64,000 nt of DNA from Lachnoclostridium edouardi (lineage in GTDB: Bacteria > Bacillota > Clostridia > Lachnospirales > Lachnospiraceae), in the NCBI RefSeq assembly GCF_900240245.1, contig NZ_OESQ01000001.1, positions 924,712-988,711 on the forward strand, in the 5' to 3' direction. The notes under the pieces were generated by a model. The model did not search any database, had not been told where the DNA came from, and worked only from the letters and a program-made list of their open reading frames with translations. Position 1 is the first letter of the stretch. Each line of letters starts with the position of its first letter. The position numbers and the translations under genes were made by a program. Positions 1 through 9,361 of the stretch are shown here, piece by piece.

Positions 1-60
1 ACTTTCTATCTGAAACTCAAATAAACACCATTTTTAATTATAAACTATAATAACAAACAC

Positions 61-88
61 AGAAGGACTGCCGCTAGCAGTCCTTCTA
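61..88. terminator. Inverted repeat, possible terminator of a gene outside the window
   Basis: AGAAGGACTGC and GCAGTCCTTCT form an 11-bp perfect stem around a short loop. There is no clear T-run on the plus side. The minus side is T-rich but interrupted. The gene it would serve is not in the window. The rest of bases 1-182 shows no gene. Confidence 0.45.
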
Positions 89-174
89 AACCTTAAAGTT
101 TGCACTATTTTTTAATCTCTGATACCAAAGTCAGGTTATATTATCATAAAAACTTTTTTTGTCAAGACTTTTTA

Positions 175-243
175 GACACAAAAAAAGAGACTGCCACAGC
201 CCAATCAAAATGATTTCTCTGATTATGCCTGCAGCAGTCTCTA
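175..243 (-). terminator. Rho-independent terminator of scrB
   Basis: Read on the minus strand just past the scrB stop, AGAGACTGC pairs with GCAGTCTCT around a long partly paired loop, and is followed by eight T residues. This closes the scrA-scrB transcript. Confidence 0.8.
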
Positions 244-245
244 TA

Positions 246-1652
246 TTATTTTAAGCTGTACAATACAGCCTCTGCTCCGCCTGTTATTGTAATCTCCCGT
301 TTTTCTTCCGGATAATAGCGGGTGCTCATAGCTTTTTCTCCCTGGTTGATAAATATTTCTATACTGGAAGCGTCCCCCAGGATTCTTAAATCTGTGATTT
401 GATCTAATTTCACTTTGCGCATCGTTCTGCCTGCCCCAGCCGGCCCTGTAAACTCCATAGCAAAAATTCCCAGCCGGCTGTTTCGCCAAAGTTTAAGACC
501 TTCTGATAGATTTATAGCAAAGTCCTGATTTTTAAAAACATGAACCTCCAAATCCCAGGCTGTTTCCACCGCTGTGGCTTCTCCTGCTTTCAACTTAGAT
601 TTCCCGCCTCTTCTGGCGGAAATTTCTTCCACAGGAAACTGAAATACTCTTCCGTTTTCCCACGTAAGCTCTCTTGGGACAGTCATTATGTGCTGCCACC
701 CATAAGCAACGGTAGGGTTGACAAACTCAGGGGTATCCGGCATACCCATCCAGCCTATCAGAATCCTTCTGCCTTCTTCATCCAGAAATGTTTGAGGCGC
801 ATAGAAGTCAAATCCATAGTCCCACTCTTCAAATTCCCCTAATAAGTAGCTGCCCTCCAGCTCTCCATAAAAAGGAAACCAGCCTGATTCATAAGTATTT
901 TGAAATCTGGCCTCCTCATGCTCCATGCCCTGAGGGGAGACAGATAAAATTCTCTGCCCGTTTAAGGAAAAGAAATCAGGACATTCCCACATATATCCCA
1001 TTTTTTGCTCTGTTTTAAAACGGTTTGCCAAGGTCCAGTTTTCTCCGTCTTGGCTTTTATAAAGAAGTACTTCTCCGTACTCTTTTTCATTTCTGGCCCC
1101 CTGAACCATATAATAGAGCCCATCCTGCTTCCACACCTTAGGATCTCTCACATGGCAAGTGCAGTCAGAAGGATAATCTTCATTTTTCATCAGCCATTTT
1201 TTAGCTGAAAAATTTTTTCCGTCCTCTGTTTCCGTCATCACTAAATTGCCTTGCCGCCCTTTTCGTATATAATCGAAATCTCCGTCCTCTTTTACATTTC
1301 CTGTATAATATATACGGATTTTTCCGTCTTCCACAAAAGCTGACCCGGAATATACTCCATGGCAGTCAAAAGGCTGATCCGGATATAAAGCGGCTCCCTG
1401 GTACTCCCAGGAAAACAAATCACGGCTGACGCTGTGCCCCCAGAACTTTAGTCCTCCCTCCGGGCTGAGGGGAGAGTACTGGAAAAACCCATGGTATACC
1501 CCCTCCTTTTGACACAGCCCGTTGGGATCATTTAACCACCCTTGAGGAGGAGCCAGATGATATAGGGGATACCATTTGTCTTTTTCTTTACTGGCTGCTT
1601 CTTTTTCAGCTTTGTCTGTTAACTTCTTTAATTCTCTGGTTAACATATTCAT
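246..1652 (-). CDS. scrB: Sucrose-6-phosphate hydrolase (GH32 family)
   Basis: Hydrolyses sucrose 6-phosphate, delivered by the PTS permease encoded just upstream, to glucose 6-phosphate and fructose in the cytoplasm. The 468-residue length is normal for GH32 sucrose-6-P hydrolases and there is no signal peptide. All three GH32 signatures are visible: WLNDPNG with nucleophile Asp42, the RDP motif with Asp170 (transition-state stabiliser), and WECPDFF with acid/base Glu223. The C-terminal third matches the GH32 beta-sandwich. The start at 1652 has a GGAGGAG ribosome site that overlaps the end of scrA, so the two genes are translationally close (7 bp apart). Substrate could also be a related fructoside, but pairing with the IIBC permease makes sucrose the best guess. 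Confidence 0.93.
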   Translation of the reverse strand: MNMLTRELKKLTDKAEKEAASKEKDKWYPLYHLAPPQGWLNDPNGLCQKEGVYHGFFQYSPLSPEGGLKFWGHSVSRDLFSWEYQGAALYPDQPFDCHGVYSGSAFVEDGKIRIYYTGNVKEDGDFDYIRKGRQGNLVMTETEDGKNFSAKKWLMKNEDYPSDCTCHVRDPKVWKQDGLYYMVQGARNEKEYGEVLLYKSQDGENWTLANRFKTEQKMGYMWECPDFFSLNGQRILSVSPQGMEHEEARFQNTYESGWFPFYGELEGSYLLGEFEEWDYGFDFYAPQTFLDEEGRRILIGWMGMPDTPEFVNPTVAYGWQHIMTVPRELTWENGRVFQFPVEEISARRGGKSKLKAGEATAVETAWDLEVHVFKNQDFAINLSEGLKLWRNSRLGIFAMEFTGPAGAGRTMRKVKLDQITDLRILGDASSIEIFINQGEKAMSTRYYPEEKREITITGGAEAVLYSLK

Positions 1653-1659
1653 ATTAAAA

Positions 1660-3048
1660 TCACTCCTCCGGCTGATCCTTGTACATAATATAAGAAATTA
1701 CAAATGCTGACCCTGCTGCAATTAACATGGTAATAATATACTGAAGAGGTCTGTGCAGGTGAAGCAGTATGCCGAAAATTCCTGTAACTCCAGTGCCTGT
1801 AGCTCCCAGTCCTACAATAGAAGCATATAACGCTCCCAGGGCGCCGCCTATGGAGCCTGCCACAAATGGCTTGAAAAAGCGCAAATTTACACCGAAAATC
1901 GCCGGCTCTGTAATTCCCATAAATGCGCTGAGAGCTGACGGCAGAGCAAGAGATTTAATTTTTCCCTGTTTTGTTTTAAAAGCTACTCCCAGGGCGGCTG
2001 CGCCCTGCCCTACATTGGCTGCTGAGGCTAAGGGCAGCCAGAAGGTTAAACCAAATTTTGACAGCTGTCCTAAGTCGATTACTGTGTACATATGATGAAT
2101 TCCTGATACTACTGTTGTGGCGTAGGCGCCGCCCATAACAAGACTTCCCAGTCCAAATGGAAGAGTTAACAGCCACTGAATTCCGTCCAGAATCCCATTT
2201 TCCAAGGTAACGAATACAGGGCCAATCACTGCTAATGTTAAATATCCTGTTACAAATACGCTGACTAAAGGAGTTACAAATAAATCCAGCATTGCGGGAA
2301 CCAGCTTATGAAGACGTTTTTCAATAAAAGCCAGCACCCAGACAGCTATAATAACAGGGATTACGTGGCCCTGATAACCTACCATTTTAATAGAATAAAG
2401 TCCAAAAAATACAGGCTGTGTAGAAAGTACGCCTTCTGTTGCTACTGTCCATGCATTCTGCAGATTCGGGTGAATCATAATCATACCGATAACCGCTCCT
2501 AAAAACGGGTTGGCGCCAAATGTTCTGGCTGCGCTGAAGGCAATTAATATAGGTAGAAATACATAAGCCACATTGCTGAACAATACTGCAAACTGGTACA
2601 GGGAACCGTCTGTGTTAATAGAAAGGAATCCATTATTCACCATGAAATTCATGGCTTCCATTATACCCATAAGAAAGCCGCTGGCTACAATGGCGGGGAT
2701 AATAGGCACAAAAATGTCTCCTAATGTTTTAATTCCTCTCATAAAAACATTTTGTTTTGCCGCCGCAGCCTGTTTCACGTCCTCTTTGCTGGCCTCTGAA
2801 ATCCCTGCCAGCAGAATAAACTGGTCGTAAACCTTATTGACAACTCCTGTTCCCAAAATAATCTGCAGCTGCCCTGAGGCCTCAAACACGCCTTTTACTC
2901 CGTCTACGTTTTCCACTGCCTTTTTATCACATTTTTCATTATCTGCAATTACAAGGCGCAGTCTAGTTGCACAGTGGGCTGCAGATACCAGATTTTCCTT
3001 GCCGCCTAACTTTTCCAAAATTTCTTTTGCCGTCCTATTGTAATCCAT
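1660..3048 (-). CDS. scrA: PTS sucrose-type transporter subunit IIBC
   Basis: Membrane permease that imports and phosphorylates a sugar, most likely sucrose. The N-terminal 80 residues form an EIIB domain of the glucose/beta-glucoside family: AAHCATRLRL places the phospho-cysteine at Cys26. Residues from about 105 onward are a multi-span EIIC domain with the family-typical GITEPAIFGVNLR segment. There is no fused EIIA, so a EIIA must be supplied in trans. First gene of the scrA-scrB transcript, preceded by a 285-bp control region with a promoter and operator. Beta-glucoside or trehalose PTS proteins are close relatives; the adjacent GH32 gene argues for sucrose. Confidence 0.9.
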   Translation of the reverse strand: MDYNRTAKEILEKLGGKENLVSAAHCATRLRLVIADNEKCDKKAVENVDGVKGVFEASGQLQIILGTGVVNKVYDQFILLAGISEASKEDVKQAAAAKQNVFMRGIKTLGDIFVPIIPAIVASGFLMGIMEAMNFMVNNGFLSINTDGSLYQFAVLFSNVAYVFLPILIAFSAARTFGANPFLGAVIGMIMIHPNLQNAWTVATEGVLSTQPVFFGLYSIKMVGYQGHVIPVIIAVWVLAFIEKRLHKLVPAMLDLFVTPLVSVFVTGYLTLAVIGPVFVTLENGILDGIQWLLTLPFGLGSLVMGGAYATTVVSGIHHMYTVIDLGQLSKFGLTFWLPLASAANVGQGAAALGVAFKTKQGKIKSLALPSALSAFMGITEPAIFGVNLRFFKPFVAGSIGGALGALYASIVGLGATGTGVTGIFGILLHLHRPLQYIITMLIAAGSAFVISYIMYKDQPEE

Positions 3049-3102
3049 TTCCTTTTCCCTTTCCTTCCCTTAAATTTTGTTTTTGTCAGAATCCCTTTTT
3101 AA

Positions 3103-3116
3103 TGATAACATTTTCA
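3103..3116. promoter_or_regulatory. Second, weaker cre/LacI-type operator in the scrA leader
   Basis: TGATAACATTTTCA (TGAAAATGTTATCA on the minus strand) resembles the operator at 3213-3226 with changes at two positions and deviates from the cre consensus at one core base. It lies about 110 bp from the first, a spacing compatible with repression by looping. Confidence 0.4.
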
Positions 3117-3212
3117 TATTGATTTCTTTAATTCAAATTCAATACTCCTTTATTTTATTTAAATATTCTGTTTTCTCAAAGCAATTCCTCCATTTTTATT
3201 TTATTTTTTATA

Positions 3213-3226
3213 TGATATCGTTTTCA
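3213..3226 (-). promoter_or_regulatory. cre / LacI-family operator overlapping the scrA start of transcription
   Basis: Minus-strand TGAAAACGATATCA fits the catabolite-responsive element consensus TGWAANCGNTNWCA at every position. It sits directly downstream of the -10 box of the scrA promoter, where bound protein would block transcription. Both CcpA and the neighbouring LacI-family ScrR use this type of site; the sequence cannot tell which. Confidence 0.65.
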
Positions 3227-3235
3227 CATATTTGG

Positions 3236-3265
3236 ATTATAACACTGATTCACTCATTCTGTAAA
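3236..3265 (-). promoter_or_regulatory. scrA-scrB promoter
   Basis: Minus-strand TTTACA (-35), 18-bp spacer, TATAAT (-10). It lies between the scrR terminator and scrA, and is followed immediately by the operator at 3213-3226. Confidence 0.65.
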
Positions 3266-3282
3266 CTGTAAATGGTTATAAA

Positions 3283-3326
3283 AAACAGGAAGCGTTTTTG
3301 TACATTTACTACAAAACTGCTTCCCT
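3283..3326 (-). terminator. Terminator of scrR
   Basis: On the minus strand GGAAGC...GCTTCC with inner TTTTGTA/TACAAAA pairing, followed by a run of T residues. It separates scrR from the scrA promoter, so scrR is a separate transcription unit. Confidence 0.75.
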
Positions 3327-3332
3327 TTTCTT

Positions 3333-4310
3333 TTACACTGATTCTCTTTTTTCAATTTTATGGCCCAGCTGAATTTGTTTTTTCACTTTTTCGCCATCCT
3401 CCAGCATGTCCAACATAATTCTGGCCGCCTCCATTCCTCTTGTCATAAAATGTAAATGAGCTGTTGTTAATCTGGGACTGCATATCTGAGACAGCTCTGT
3501 ATTGCCTACCCCTACAATGCTAATATCCTGGGGAATCTTTTTCCCCGCTTCTCTGACAGCTTCCATGGCACCAATAGCTATGGCGTCTGTGGCGCAGAAA
3601 ATTCCGTCTATATCGCAGTGAGCCTTCAGCAGCCTTTCCGCCCCCTTGCGGCCTTCCTCTATAGAAAACCCACACTCCTCTTTATATACGTTTTCTTCCA
3701 GCCCGTACTCCCCCATTGCCTCCATAAATCCTCTCAGCCTGTCTTTTCCCACCGCCTTATCTTTTTCCGTCACTGTCAGGCAGCCAATATGCTTCCTGCC
3801 TTTTTCCGGAAGAAGCAAGGCAATTTCCCTGGCCATATCTACTTCGTCATTATATATGCAGGAAACTTCCTTCACCTTTTGTCCGATCACTACTACAGGA
3901 CTGTCCATATTTTTTAACAGTTCCCTGTGTTTTGCCGTCACAATAGTTGCAATTAATATAATCCCGTCTACCTGATGGTTCTGAAATAAATTTAAATAGT
4001 CGATTTCCTTTTCCGGCTGATTCTCTGTATCTGCTAACAGTATCTGAAATCCCTTGGCAGAAAGCACCTTATTAATTCCCGCCACTGTTCTGCTGGTGGA
4101 GTCAGAATTGATTTTAGGCAGGATTACGCCGATCAGTCTTGTTTTTCTGCTTCTTAACATTTGGGCGTGGGCAGAGGGCACAAAGCCAGTCTGTTCAATT
4201 ACTGTGCGAATTGCCTCTTTCTTTTCGTCACTAACATATCCGTTGTTTAAATATCTGGACACTGCCGCGTTAGAAACTCCTGCCAGCTTGGCTATTTCTT
4301 TAATTGTCAC
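3333..4310 (-). CDS. scrR: LacI-family transcriptional regulator of the sucrose genes
   Basis: DNA-binding repressor, probably controlling scrA-scrB and relieved by a sugar or sugar phosphate. The first 50 residues are a canonical LacI helix-turn-helix (TIKEIAKLAGVSNAAVSRYL); the rest is a periplasmic-binding-protein-like effector domain with typical GIFCATDAIAIGAMEA and ending near residue 325. I chose the GTG at 4310 because GGGAGG lies 8 bp upstream and the product then begins MTIKEIAKLAGV like other family members. A GTG at 4319 would add three residues. Monocistronic, ending in its own terminator. Effector identity is inferred from neighbours only. Confidence 0.88.
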   Translation of the reverse strand: MTIKEIAKLAGVSNAAVSRYLNNGYVSDEKKEAIRTVIEQTGFVPSAHAQMLRSRKTRLIGVILPKINSDSTSRTVAGINKVLSAKGFQILLADTENQPEKEIDYLNLFQNHQVDGIILIATIVTAKHRELLKNMDSPVVVIGQKVKEVSCIYNDEVDMAREIALLLPEKGRKHIGCLTVTEKDKAVGKDRLRGFMEAMGEYGLEENVYKEECGFSIEEGRKGAERLLKAHCDIDGIFCATDAIAIGAMEAVREAGKKIPQDISIVGVGNTELSQICSPRLTTAHLHFMTRGMEAARIMLDMLEDGEKVKKQIQLGHKIEKRESV

Positions 4311-4471
4311 TGCCTCCACCTCCCTGAAAACATTTTCACTTTTTTCTCAGTATACTCCACATTCTTTTTCTGCGCAATCTTAATTTTTACTAAAAAATCG
4401 TAAAAACACAAACATTTATGTAAAAAATGTCTTCCCTGGAAAAACAAAATAAATAAAATTTAAATTTTTTC

Positions 4472-4499
4472 TTGCTTTTTTACTTTACCCTGCTATAAT
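4472..4499 (+). promoter_or_regulatory. liv operon promoter
   Basis: TTGCTT (-35), 16-bp spacer, extended -10 TGCTATAAT. Transcription would start near 4506, giving a leader of about 65 nt ending in AGGGAGG ahead of the first gene. Confidence 0.7.
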
Positions 4500-4569
4500 G
4501 ATAAAAACGTGTTCTTACAAGGCGAACGCTTGTCTTTTTCACGTGAACATATATAGGGAGGTACATATT

Positions 4570-5748
4570 ATGAAAATCAAGAAATTTTTATCTGTTACTA
4601 TGGCGGCCGCTCTTGCCGCTGCATCCTTAGCCGGCTGTGGAGGCGGCTCCTCATCTTCCTCTGAATCTGATGAGAAGGTAATTAAAATCGGTGTTTTTGA
4701 GCCTACCACCGGTGAAAACGGAGGCGGCGGCTTCCAGGAGGTTTTAGGTATCCGCTATGCCAATAAAATGCATCCCACTGTAAAAATCGGAGACGAGGAG
4801 TACAAGGTAGAGCTGGTGGAGGTAGACAACAAATCAGATAAAACAGAGGCTGTAAACGCCGCTCAAAAGCTGGTCAGCGATAAGGTTTCTGTAGTTTTGG
4901 GAAGCTACGGTTCCGGCGTATCTATTGCAGCAGGACAGATTTTCGCCGACGCCAAAATCCCTGCTATCGGCTGTTCCTGTACAAATCCTCAGGTTACACA
5001 GGGAAACGACTACTATTTCCGCACCTGCTTTATTGATCCTTTCCAGGGCACAGTAATGGCCAACTACGCAATTCAAAATAACGCCAAAACAGCTGCAGTT
5101 ATTACTCAGTTGGGAGACGACTACTCCTCAGGCTTAGGCTCATTCTTTAAATCAGCATTTATTGACTTAGGCGGCCAGGTAGTCAGTGAAGAACAGTTCC
5201 AGACGAACCAGACAGACTTTAAGGCCATTCTTACAAATATAAAAGCAGCTAACCCTGATATTATTTTTGCACCGTCCTCTATTACTACTGCTCCTTTGAT
5301 TATTAAGCAGGCAAGAGAACTGGGAATTACTGCAACAATTGCAGCAGGGGACACATGGGAAAACTCTACAATTATTGAAAATGCAGGCGCTGACGCTGAG
5401 GGCGTTGTGCTTTCCACATTCTTTGACGAGTCTGAACCGGCTAACGACGAGGCTGCCGCTTTCATCACCGGATTTAAAGAATTCTTAAAGGAAAACAAAC
5501 AGGAAGAAATCATTCCTGCAGTTTCTGCTTTAGGCTATGACGCTTACCTTAGCGCCATTACTGCTATTGAAGCAGCCGGTTCTACAGATACTACCGCTAT
5601 CAGAGACGCCCTTGCAGGAATTACTGTAGACGGCGTAACAGGAACTATTTCCTTTGACGAAAACGGCGACGCCAAGAAAGATATGGCCTTCATTAAGACT
5701 ATTGAAGACGGCACCTTTAAATTCCTTACAACAACTACTATTCAGTAA
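4570..5748 (+). CDS. livJ: Branched-chain amino-acid-type ABC transporter, substrate-binding lipoprotein
   Basis: Extracytoplasmic receptor of a HAAT-family uptake system. An N-terminal signal peptide ends in a lipobox (SLAGC), so the mature protein is lipid-anchored; a Gly/Ser-rich linker (GGGSSSSSE) follows. The body is a type I periplasmic binding fold (IKIGVFEPTTG near the start, VLGSYGSGVSIAAG, TQLGDDYSSG), total 392 residues, normal for LivJ/LivK. I chose the ATG at 4570, 24 codons inside the longest frame, because AGGGAGG lies just upstream and the signal peptide begins there. First gene of livJHMGF. Ligand is probably leucine/isoleucine/valine or another amino acid or amide; this cannot be fixed by eye. 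Confidence 0.9.
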   Translation: MKIKKFLSVTMAAALAAASLAGCGGGSSSSSESDEKVIKIGVFEPTTGENGGGGFQEVLGIRYANKMHPTVKIGDEEYKVELVEVDNKSDKTEAVNAAQKLVSDKVSVVLGSYGSGVSIAAGQIFADAKIPAIGCSCTNPQVTQGNDYYFRTCFIDPFQGTVMANYAIQNNAKTAAVITQLGDDYSSGLGSFFKSAFIDLGGQVVSEEQFQTNQTDFKAILTNIKAANPDIIFAPSSITTAPLIIKQARELGITATIAAGDTWENSTIIENAGADAEGVVLSTFFDESEPANDEAAAFITGFKEFLKENKQEEIIPAVSALGYDAYLSAITAIEAAGSTDTTAIRDALAGITVDGVTGTISFDENGDAKKDMAFIKTIEDGTFKFLTTTTIQ

Positions 5749-5822
5749 TAAAAAACACTGGGGAGGGGAATGATGCAAGACCTGCACCGCTCCCTTCCAT
5801 TTTGTGACACAGGAGGCCTTCC

Positions 5823-6704
5823 ATGACACTGACAACCTTTTTACAGCAATGTCTTACTGGTATTTCTCTAGGCGGCGCTTATGCCCTTATTGCAATCGGC
5901 TACACTTTAGTTTACGGCATACTCCGCCTGATTAATTTTGCTCACGGCGATATTTTTATGATGGCCGGCTACTTTATGATTTTTGCTATGGCCAGTATGC
6001 CCTGGTTTATTGCAATTCCCGTGGTTTTGATAGTAACAGTAATCTTAGGCGTTTCTATTGAGCGGGTGGCGTACAGACCTTTAAGAAGCGCTCCCAGAAT
6101 GTCTGTTATGATCTCGGCTATCGGCGTTTCCTACTTACTTCAAAATCTGGCTACCTATTTATTTACAGCCCTTCCAAAGGGATATCCGGAAATTCCGTTA
6201 TTAAAGAAAATTTATCAGATCGGCGGTCTGTCCGCTTCTCTTGTTACATTCCTGACTCCAGTACTTACATTAATAATTGTATTTGGATTAATGGCTTTAA
6301 TCAATCACACTAAAATCGGCATGGCTATGCGGGCCGTATCTAAGGATTACGAAACAGCGTCCTTAATGGGAATTAAAATCAACAGAATTATTTCTTTTAC
6401 CTTTGCCGTAGGCTCTCTTTTGGCAGCGGTAGGTTCTATTCTTTATTTTACAGACCGTATGACTGTATTCCCCTTCTCCGGCTCCCTGCCAGGATTAAAG
6501 TGCTTTGTGGCCGCTGTGTTCGGCGGCATCGGAAGCATCCCCGGCGCAGTAATCGGAGGCTTTATTCTGGGACTTGGCGAAACTGCTTTGGTGGCTATGG
6601 GATACTCTACTTTCAGCGACGCGTTCACGTTTATTCTTTTAATTGTAATGCTTCTGATCCGTCCTACCGGACTGTTTGGTGAGAAGACAACTGACAAAGT
6701 GTGA
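5823..6704 (+). CDS. livH: Branched-chain amino-acid-type ABC transporter permease LivH
   Basis: One of the two membrane subunits of the HAAT importer. The protein is almost entirely hydrophobic, about eight transmembrane segments in 293 residues, with the family-typical start (GISLGGAYALIAIGYTLVYG), the INFAHGD motif and the conserved GGIGSIPGAVIGG loop that contacts the ATPases. Preceded by an AGGAGG site 75 bp after livJ. It ends 10 bp before livM starts, so coupling is tight. Works with LivM, LivG and LivF. Confidence 0.93.
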   Translation: MTLTTFLQQCLTGISLGGAYALIAIGYTLVYGILRLINFAHGDIFMMAGYFMIFAMASMPWFIAIPVVLIVTVILGVSIERVAYRPLRSAPRMSVMISAIGVSYLLQNLATYLFTALPKGYPEIPLLKKIYQIGGLSASLVTFLTPVLTLIIVFGLMALINHTKIGMAMRAVSKDYETASLMGIKINRIISFTFAVGSLLAAVGSILYFTDRMTVFPFSGSLPGLKCFVAAVFGGIGSIPGAVIGGFILGLGETALVAMGYSTFSDAFTFILLIVMLLIRPTGLFGEKTTDKV

Positions 6705-6714
6705 GGTGGCTGTT

Positions 6715-7818
6715 ATGAATATGAAAAACACAAGAACAAGAAACCATATCCTGACTATTGCAGCCCTTTTAGCCGTTATAGGCGCAACTGCGTTTCTGCA
6801 AATGAACTCTGCGGCCTACAGCTATCAGATTTCTATTTTAGAGAGAAGCGCCATTTATGCTGTTGTAGCTGTTTCTATGAACCTGCTTACAGGTTTTACA
6901 GGGCTTTTTTCCCTGGGCCAGGCCGGATTTATGGCGATCGGCGCATATGTAGTGGCGATTCTCACTATACCTGTAGCCAGCAGACCAAGCGTTTATTACG
7001 TAGACGGCATCTCTGATGCCATTGCCACAGTACATACTCCCTTCTGGGTAGCCTTAATTCTGGCAGGACTTGTTTCCGCCTTTGTGGCAGCCTTAATCGG
7101 AATCCCTGTACTTCGTTTAAAAAGCGATTATCTTGCTATTGCAACCCTTGGATTTTCTGAGATTATCAGGGCTTTTATTGCAGCCCCTCAATTTAACAGA
7201 ATCACCAATGGCTCCTATGGCTTAAAAAATATTCCCGGTTTTCCTAATTTATTTGTTGCTTTCGGTCTGTGCGCCTTATGTATTCTCCTAATGGTGCTTT
7301 TAATCCGGTCTTCCTTTGGCCGCGCCTTTAAGGCTATACGGGAGGATGAAATTGCGGCAGAATCTATGGGCATTAACTTATTCCGCTATAAAGAGCTTTC
7401 CTTTATTATTTCCTCCTTTTTTACCGGTGTGGGAGGCGGACTTTTGGCAATGTTTATGCGCTCCATTGATTCCAAAACATTTTCCATCACCTTAACCTAC
7501 GACATTCTCCTTATTGTTGTTTTAGGAGGAATCGGCAGTGTAACAGGAAGCGTTATCGGAGCGTTTTTAGTTACTGCCGGCCGGGAATGGTTAAGATTTT
7601 TCGACAATCCCCTTACCATCGGCGGCATAGAGATCCCTCTTTTCCGCTCCGGCTTCCGTATGGTTATTTTCTCTATTCTGCTTATGGTTGTAGTATTGTT
7701 TTACAGAAAGGGAATTATGGGCAGCAATGAATTTTCCTGGAACGGGCTTGGACGGCTGATAAAAAGCATTCCTGCCAGGCTCAAAAAAAAGGCAAAGAAA
7801 ACAGGAGGGGCAGAATAA
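6715..7818 (+). CDS. livM: Branched-chain amino-acid-type ABC transporter permease LivM
   Basis: Second membrane subunit of the importer. It has multiple transmembrane helices, MNLLTGFTGLFSLGQAGFM near the N-terminus, LGFSEIIRAFI in the middle and VLGGIGSVTGSVIGA as the ATPase-contacting loop. The C-terminus ends in a basic tail rich in lysine. The ATG at 6715 was chosen because GAGGTGG lies just upstream; a longer reading from 6676 would overlap livH and lacks a ribosome site. The stop codon shares its last base with the start of livG. Confidence 0.92.
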   Translation: MNMKNTRTRNHILTIAALLAVIGATAFLQMNSAAYSYQISILERSAIYAVVAVSMNLLTGFTGLFSLGQAGFMAIGAYVVAILTIPVASRPSVYYVDGISDAIATVHTPFWVALILAGLVSAFVAALIGIPVLRLKSDYLAIATLGFSEIIRAFIAAPQFNRITNGSYGLKNIPGFPNLFVAFGLCALCILLMVLLIRSSFGRAFKAIREDEIAAESMGINLFRYKELSFIISSFFTGVGGGLLAMFMRSIDSKTFSITLTYDILLIVVLGGIGSVTGSVIGAFLVTAGREWLRFFDNPLTIGGIEIPLFRSGFRMVIFSILLMVVVLFYRKGIMGSNEFSWNGLGRLIKSIPARLKKKAKKTGGAE

Positions 7819-8666
7819 TGGCAGACAATATTTTACATATGGAAGACGTTACCATGCAGTTTGGCGGCGTCGTTGCCGTTAACGGTCTGACTTTAGACAT
7901 AAATCAAGGGGAAATTGTAGCCCTGATCGGACCTAACGGCGCCGGAAAAACAACTGCTTTTAACTGTGTAACAGGAATTTACGAGCCTACCTACGGCAAA
8001 GTTGATTTCCAGGGAAAAACCATACTTGCAAATACGCCTCAGGGAAAAATGAAACGCTTTTATGCCGGAGACGTACCTGCAAAACCGATTCCCCATATAG
8101 AAAACACTCCTGACCAAATTACGAAACTGGGCATCGCCAGAACCTTCCAGAATATTCGTTTATTCGGAAATCTGACTGTGTTTGACAATGTGCTTATTGC
8201 CAAGCATATGAGAGCCCGTCAAAACGTTTTCTCCGCCACTTTAGGTCTGAATTATAAGGAGGAACGGCGTATGCGCCAGGAAACTATGGAGCTTTTAGAG
8301 ATGCAGGGCCTGGCCCATCTAAAAGATGAAGTAGCTTCCTCCCTGCCCTACGGCCTGCAGCGCCGGCTGGAGATTGCCAGAGCTTTGGCCACCCGTCCCT
8401 CCCTGCTTTTATTAGATGAGCCGGCGGCGGGAATGAATCCTCAGGAAACTCAGGAGCTTACTGATTTTATTAAACAGATCAAGGAAGATTACCATTTATC
8501 AATATTTATGATTGAACATCACATGGATCTTGTTATGCAGATTTCTGACAGAATATATGTTTTGGACTTTGGCAAGCTGATTGCCCAGGGCACTCCTGAG
8601 GAAATCCAGAATAATGAACGTGTAATAGAAGCATATCTGGGGGTGAGCGACGATGCTGAAGATTGA
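7818..8666 (+). CDS. livG: Branched-chain amino-acid-type ABC transporter ATP-binding protein LivG
   Basis: Cytoplasmic ATPase subunit. Walker A GPNGAGKTT, Q-loop region RTFQNIRLF, signature variant LPYGLQRRLEIA typical of LivG, Walker B LLLLDEPAAGMNP and switch IEHHMDLV. Length 282 residues includes the LivG-specific insertion between Walker A and the Q-loop. Overlaps livM by one base and livF by 14 bases, so the three are translationally coupled. Confidence 0.94.
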   Translation: MADNILHMEDVTMQFGGVVAVNGLTLDINQGEIVALIGPNGAGKTTAFNCVTGIYEPTYGKVDFQGKTILANTPQGKMKRFYAGDVPAKPIPHIENTPDQITKLGIARTFQNIRLFGNLTVFDNVLIAKHMRARQNVFSATLGLNYKEERRMRQETMELLEMQGLAHLKDEVASSLPYGLQRRLEIARALATRPSLLLLDEPAAGMNPQETQELTDFIKQIKEDYHLSIFMIEHHMDLVMQISDRIYVLDFGKLIAQGTPEEIQNNERVIEAYLGVSDDAED

Positions 8667-9357
8667 CAATTTGCGTGTAAATTACGGCGGTATTGAGGCA
8701 GTAAAGGGCATTTCCTTTGAAGTTCCTGACAAAAGTATTGTAACTCTTATTGGAGCCAACGGCGCCGGAAAAAGTACTACTCTCCGCTCTATTGTAGGCC
8801 TTGTAAAGCCGGCCTTCGGCTCTATTACATTTGACGGGGAAGAGATTACAAAAAAGGATACTCCTTATATTATTTCTAAGGGCATTACCTTAGTTCCGGA
8901 GGGGCGCCGTGTATTTCCGGACTTAACTGTACTGGAAAATATTAAAATCGGGGCTTATTTAAGAAATGATTCCCTGGAGGACGACATTGAATGGGTGTAT
9001 TCTCTGTTCCCCAGACTGAAAGAAAGAAGCTGGCAGCTTTCCGGCACGCTCTCCGGCGGCGAGCAGCAGATGTTGGCTGTAGCCAGGGCTTTAATGGGCC
9101 GTCCTAAGCTGTTAATGATGGATGAGCCGTCTCTGGGGCTGGCTCCTTTAATTGTAAAGGACATTTTTTCTATTATTAAAGAGATTAATAAGCACGGAGT
9201 AACTGTTCTTCTTATTGAGCAGAATGCCAACATGGCTCTTCACACGGCAGATATTGGCTATGTGCTGGAAACCGGAAAAATCACTATGACAGGCTCCGGA
9301 AAAGAGCTTTTAGCAGACGAATCTGTAAAAGCCGCTTACCTGGGAAAGAAAAAGTAA
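8653..9357 (+). CDS. livF: Branched-chain amino-acid-type ABC transporter ATP-binding protein LivF
   Basis: Second ATPase of the importer, 234 residues as usual for LivF. Walker A GANGAGKST, signature LSGGEQQMLA, Walker B LLMMDEPSLGLAP, switch LLIEQNANMAL. Last gene of the operon; a bidirectional terminator follows within 10 bp. The operon carries no regulator of its own. Confidence 0.94.
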   Translation: MLKIDNLRVNYGGIEAVKGISFEVPDKSIVTLIGANGAGKSTTLRSIVGLVKPAFGSITFDGEEITKKDTPYIISKGITLVPEGRRVFPDLTVLENIKIGAYLRNDSLEDDIEWVYSLFPRLKERSWQLSGTLSGGEQQMLAVARALMGRPKLLMMDEPSLGLAPLIVKDIFSIIKEINKHGVTVLLIEQNANMALHTADIGYVLETGKITMTGSGKELLADESVKAAYLGKKK

Positions 9358-9361
9358 TGTC

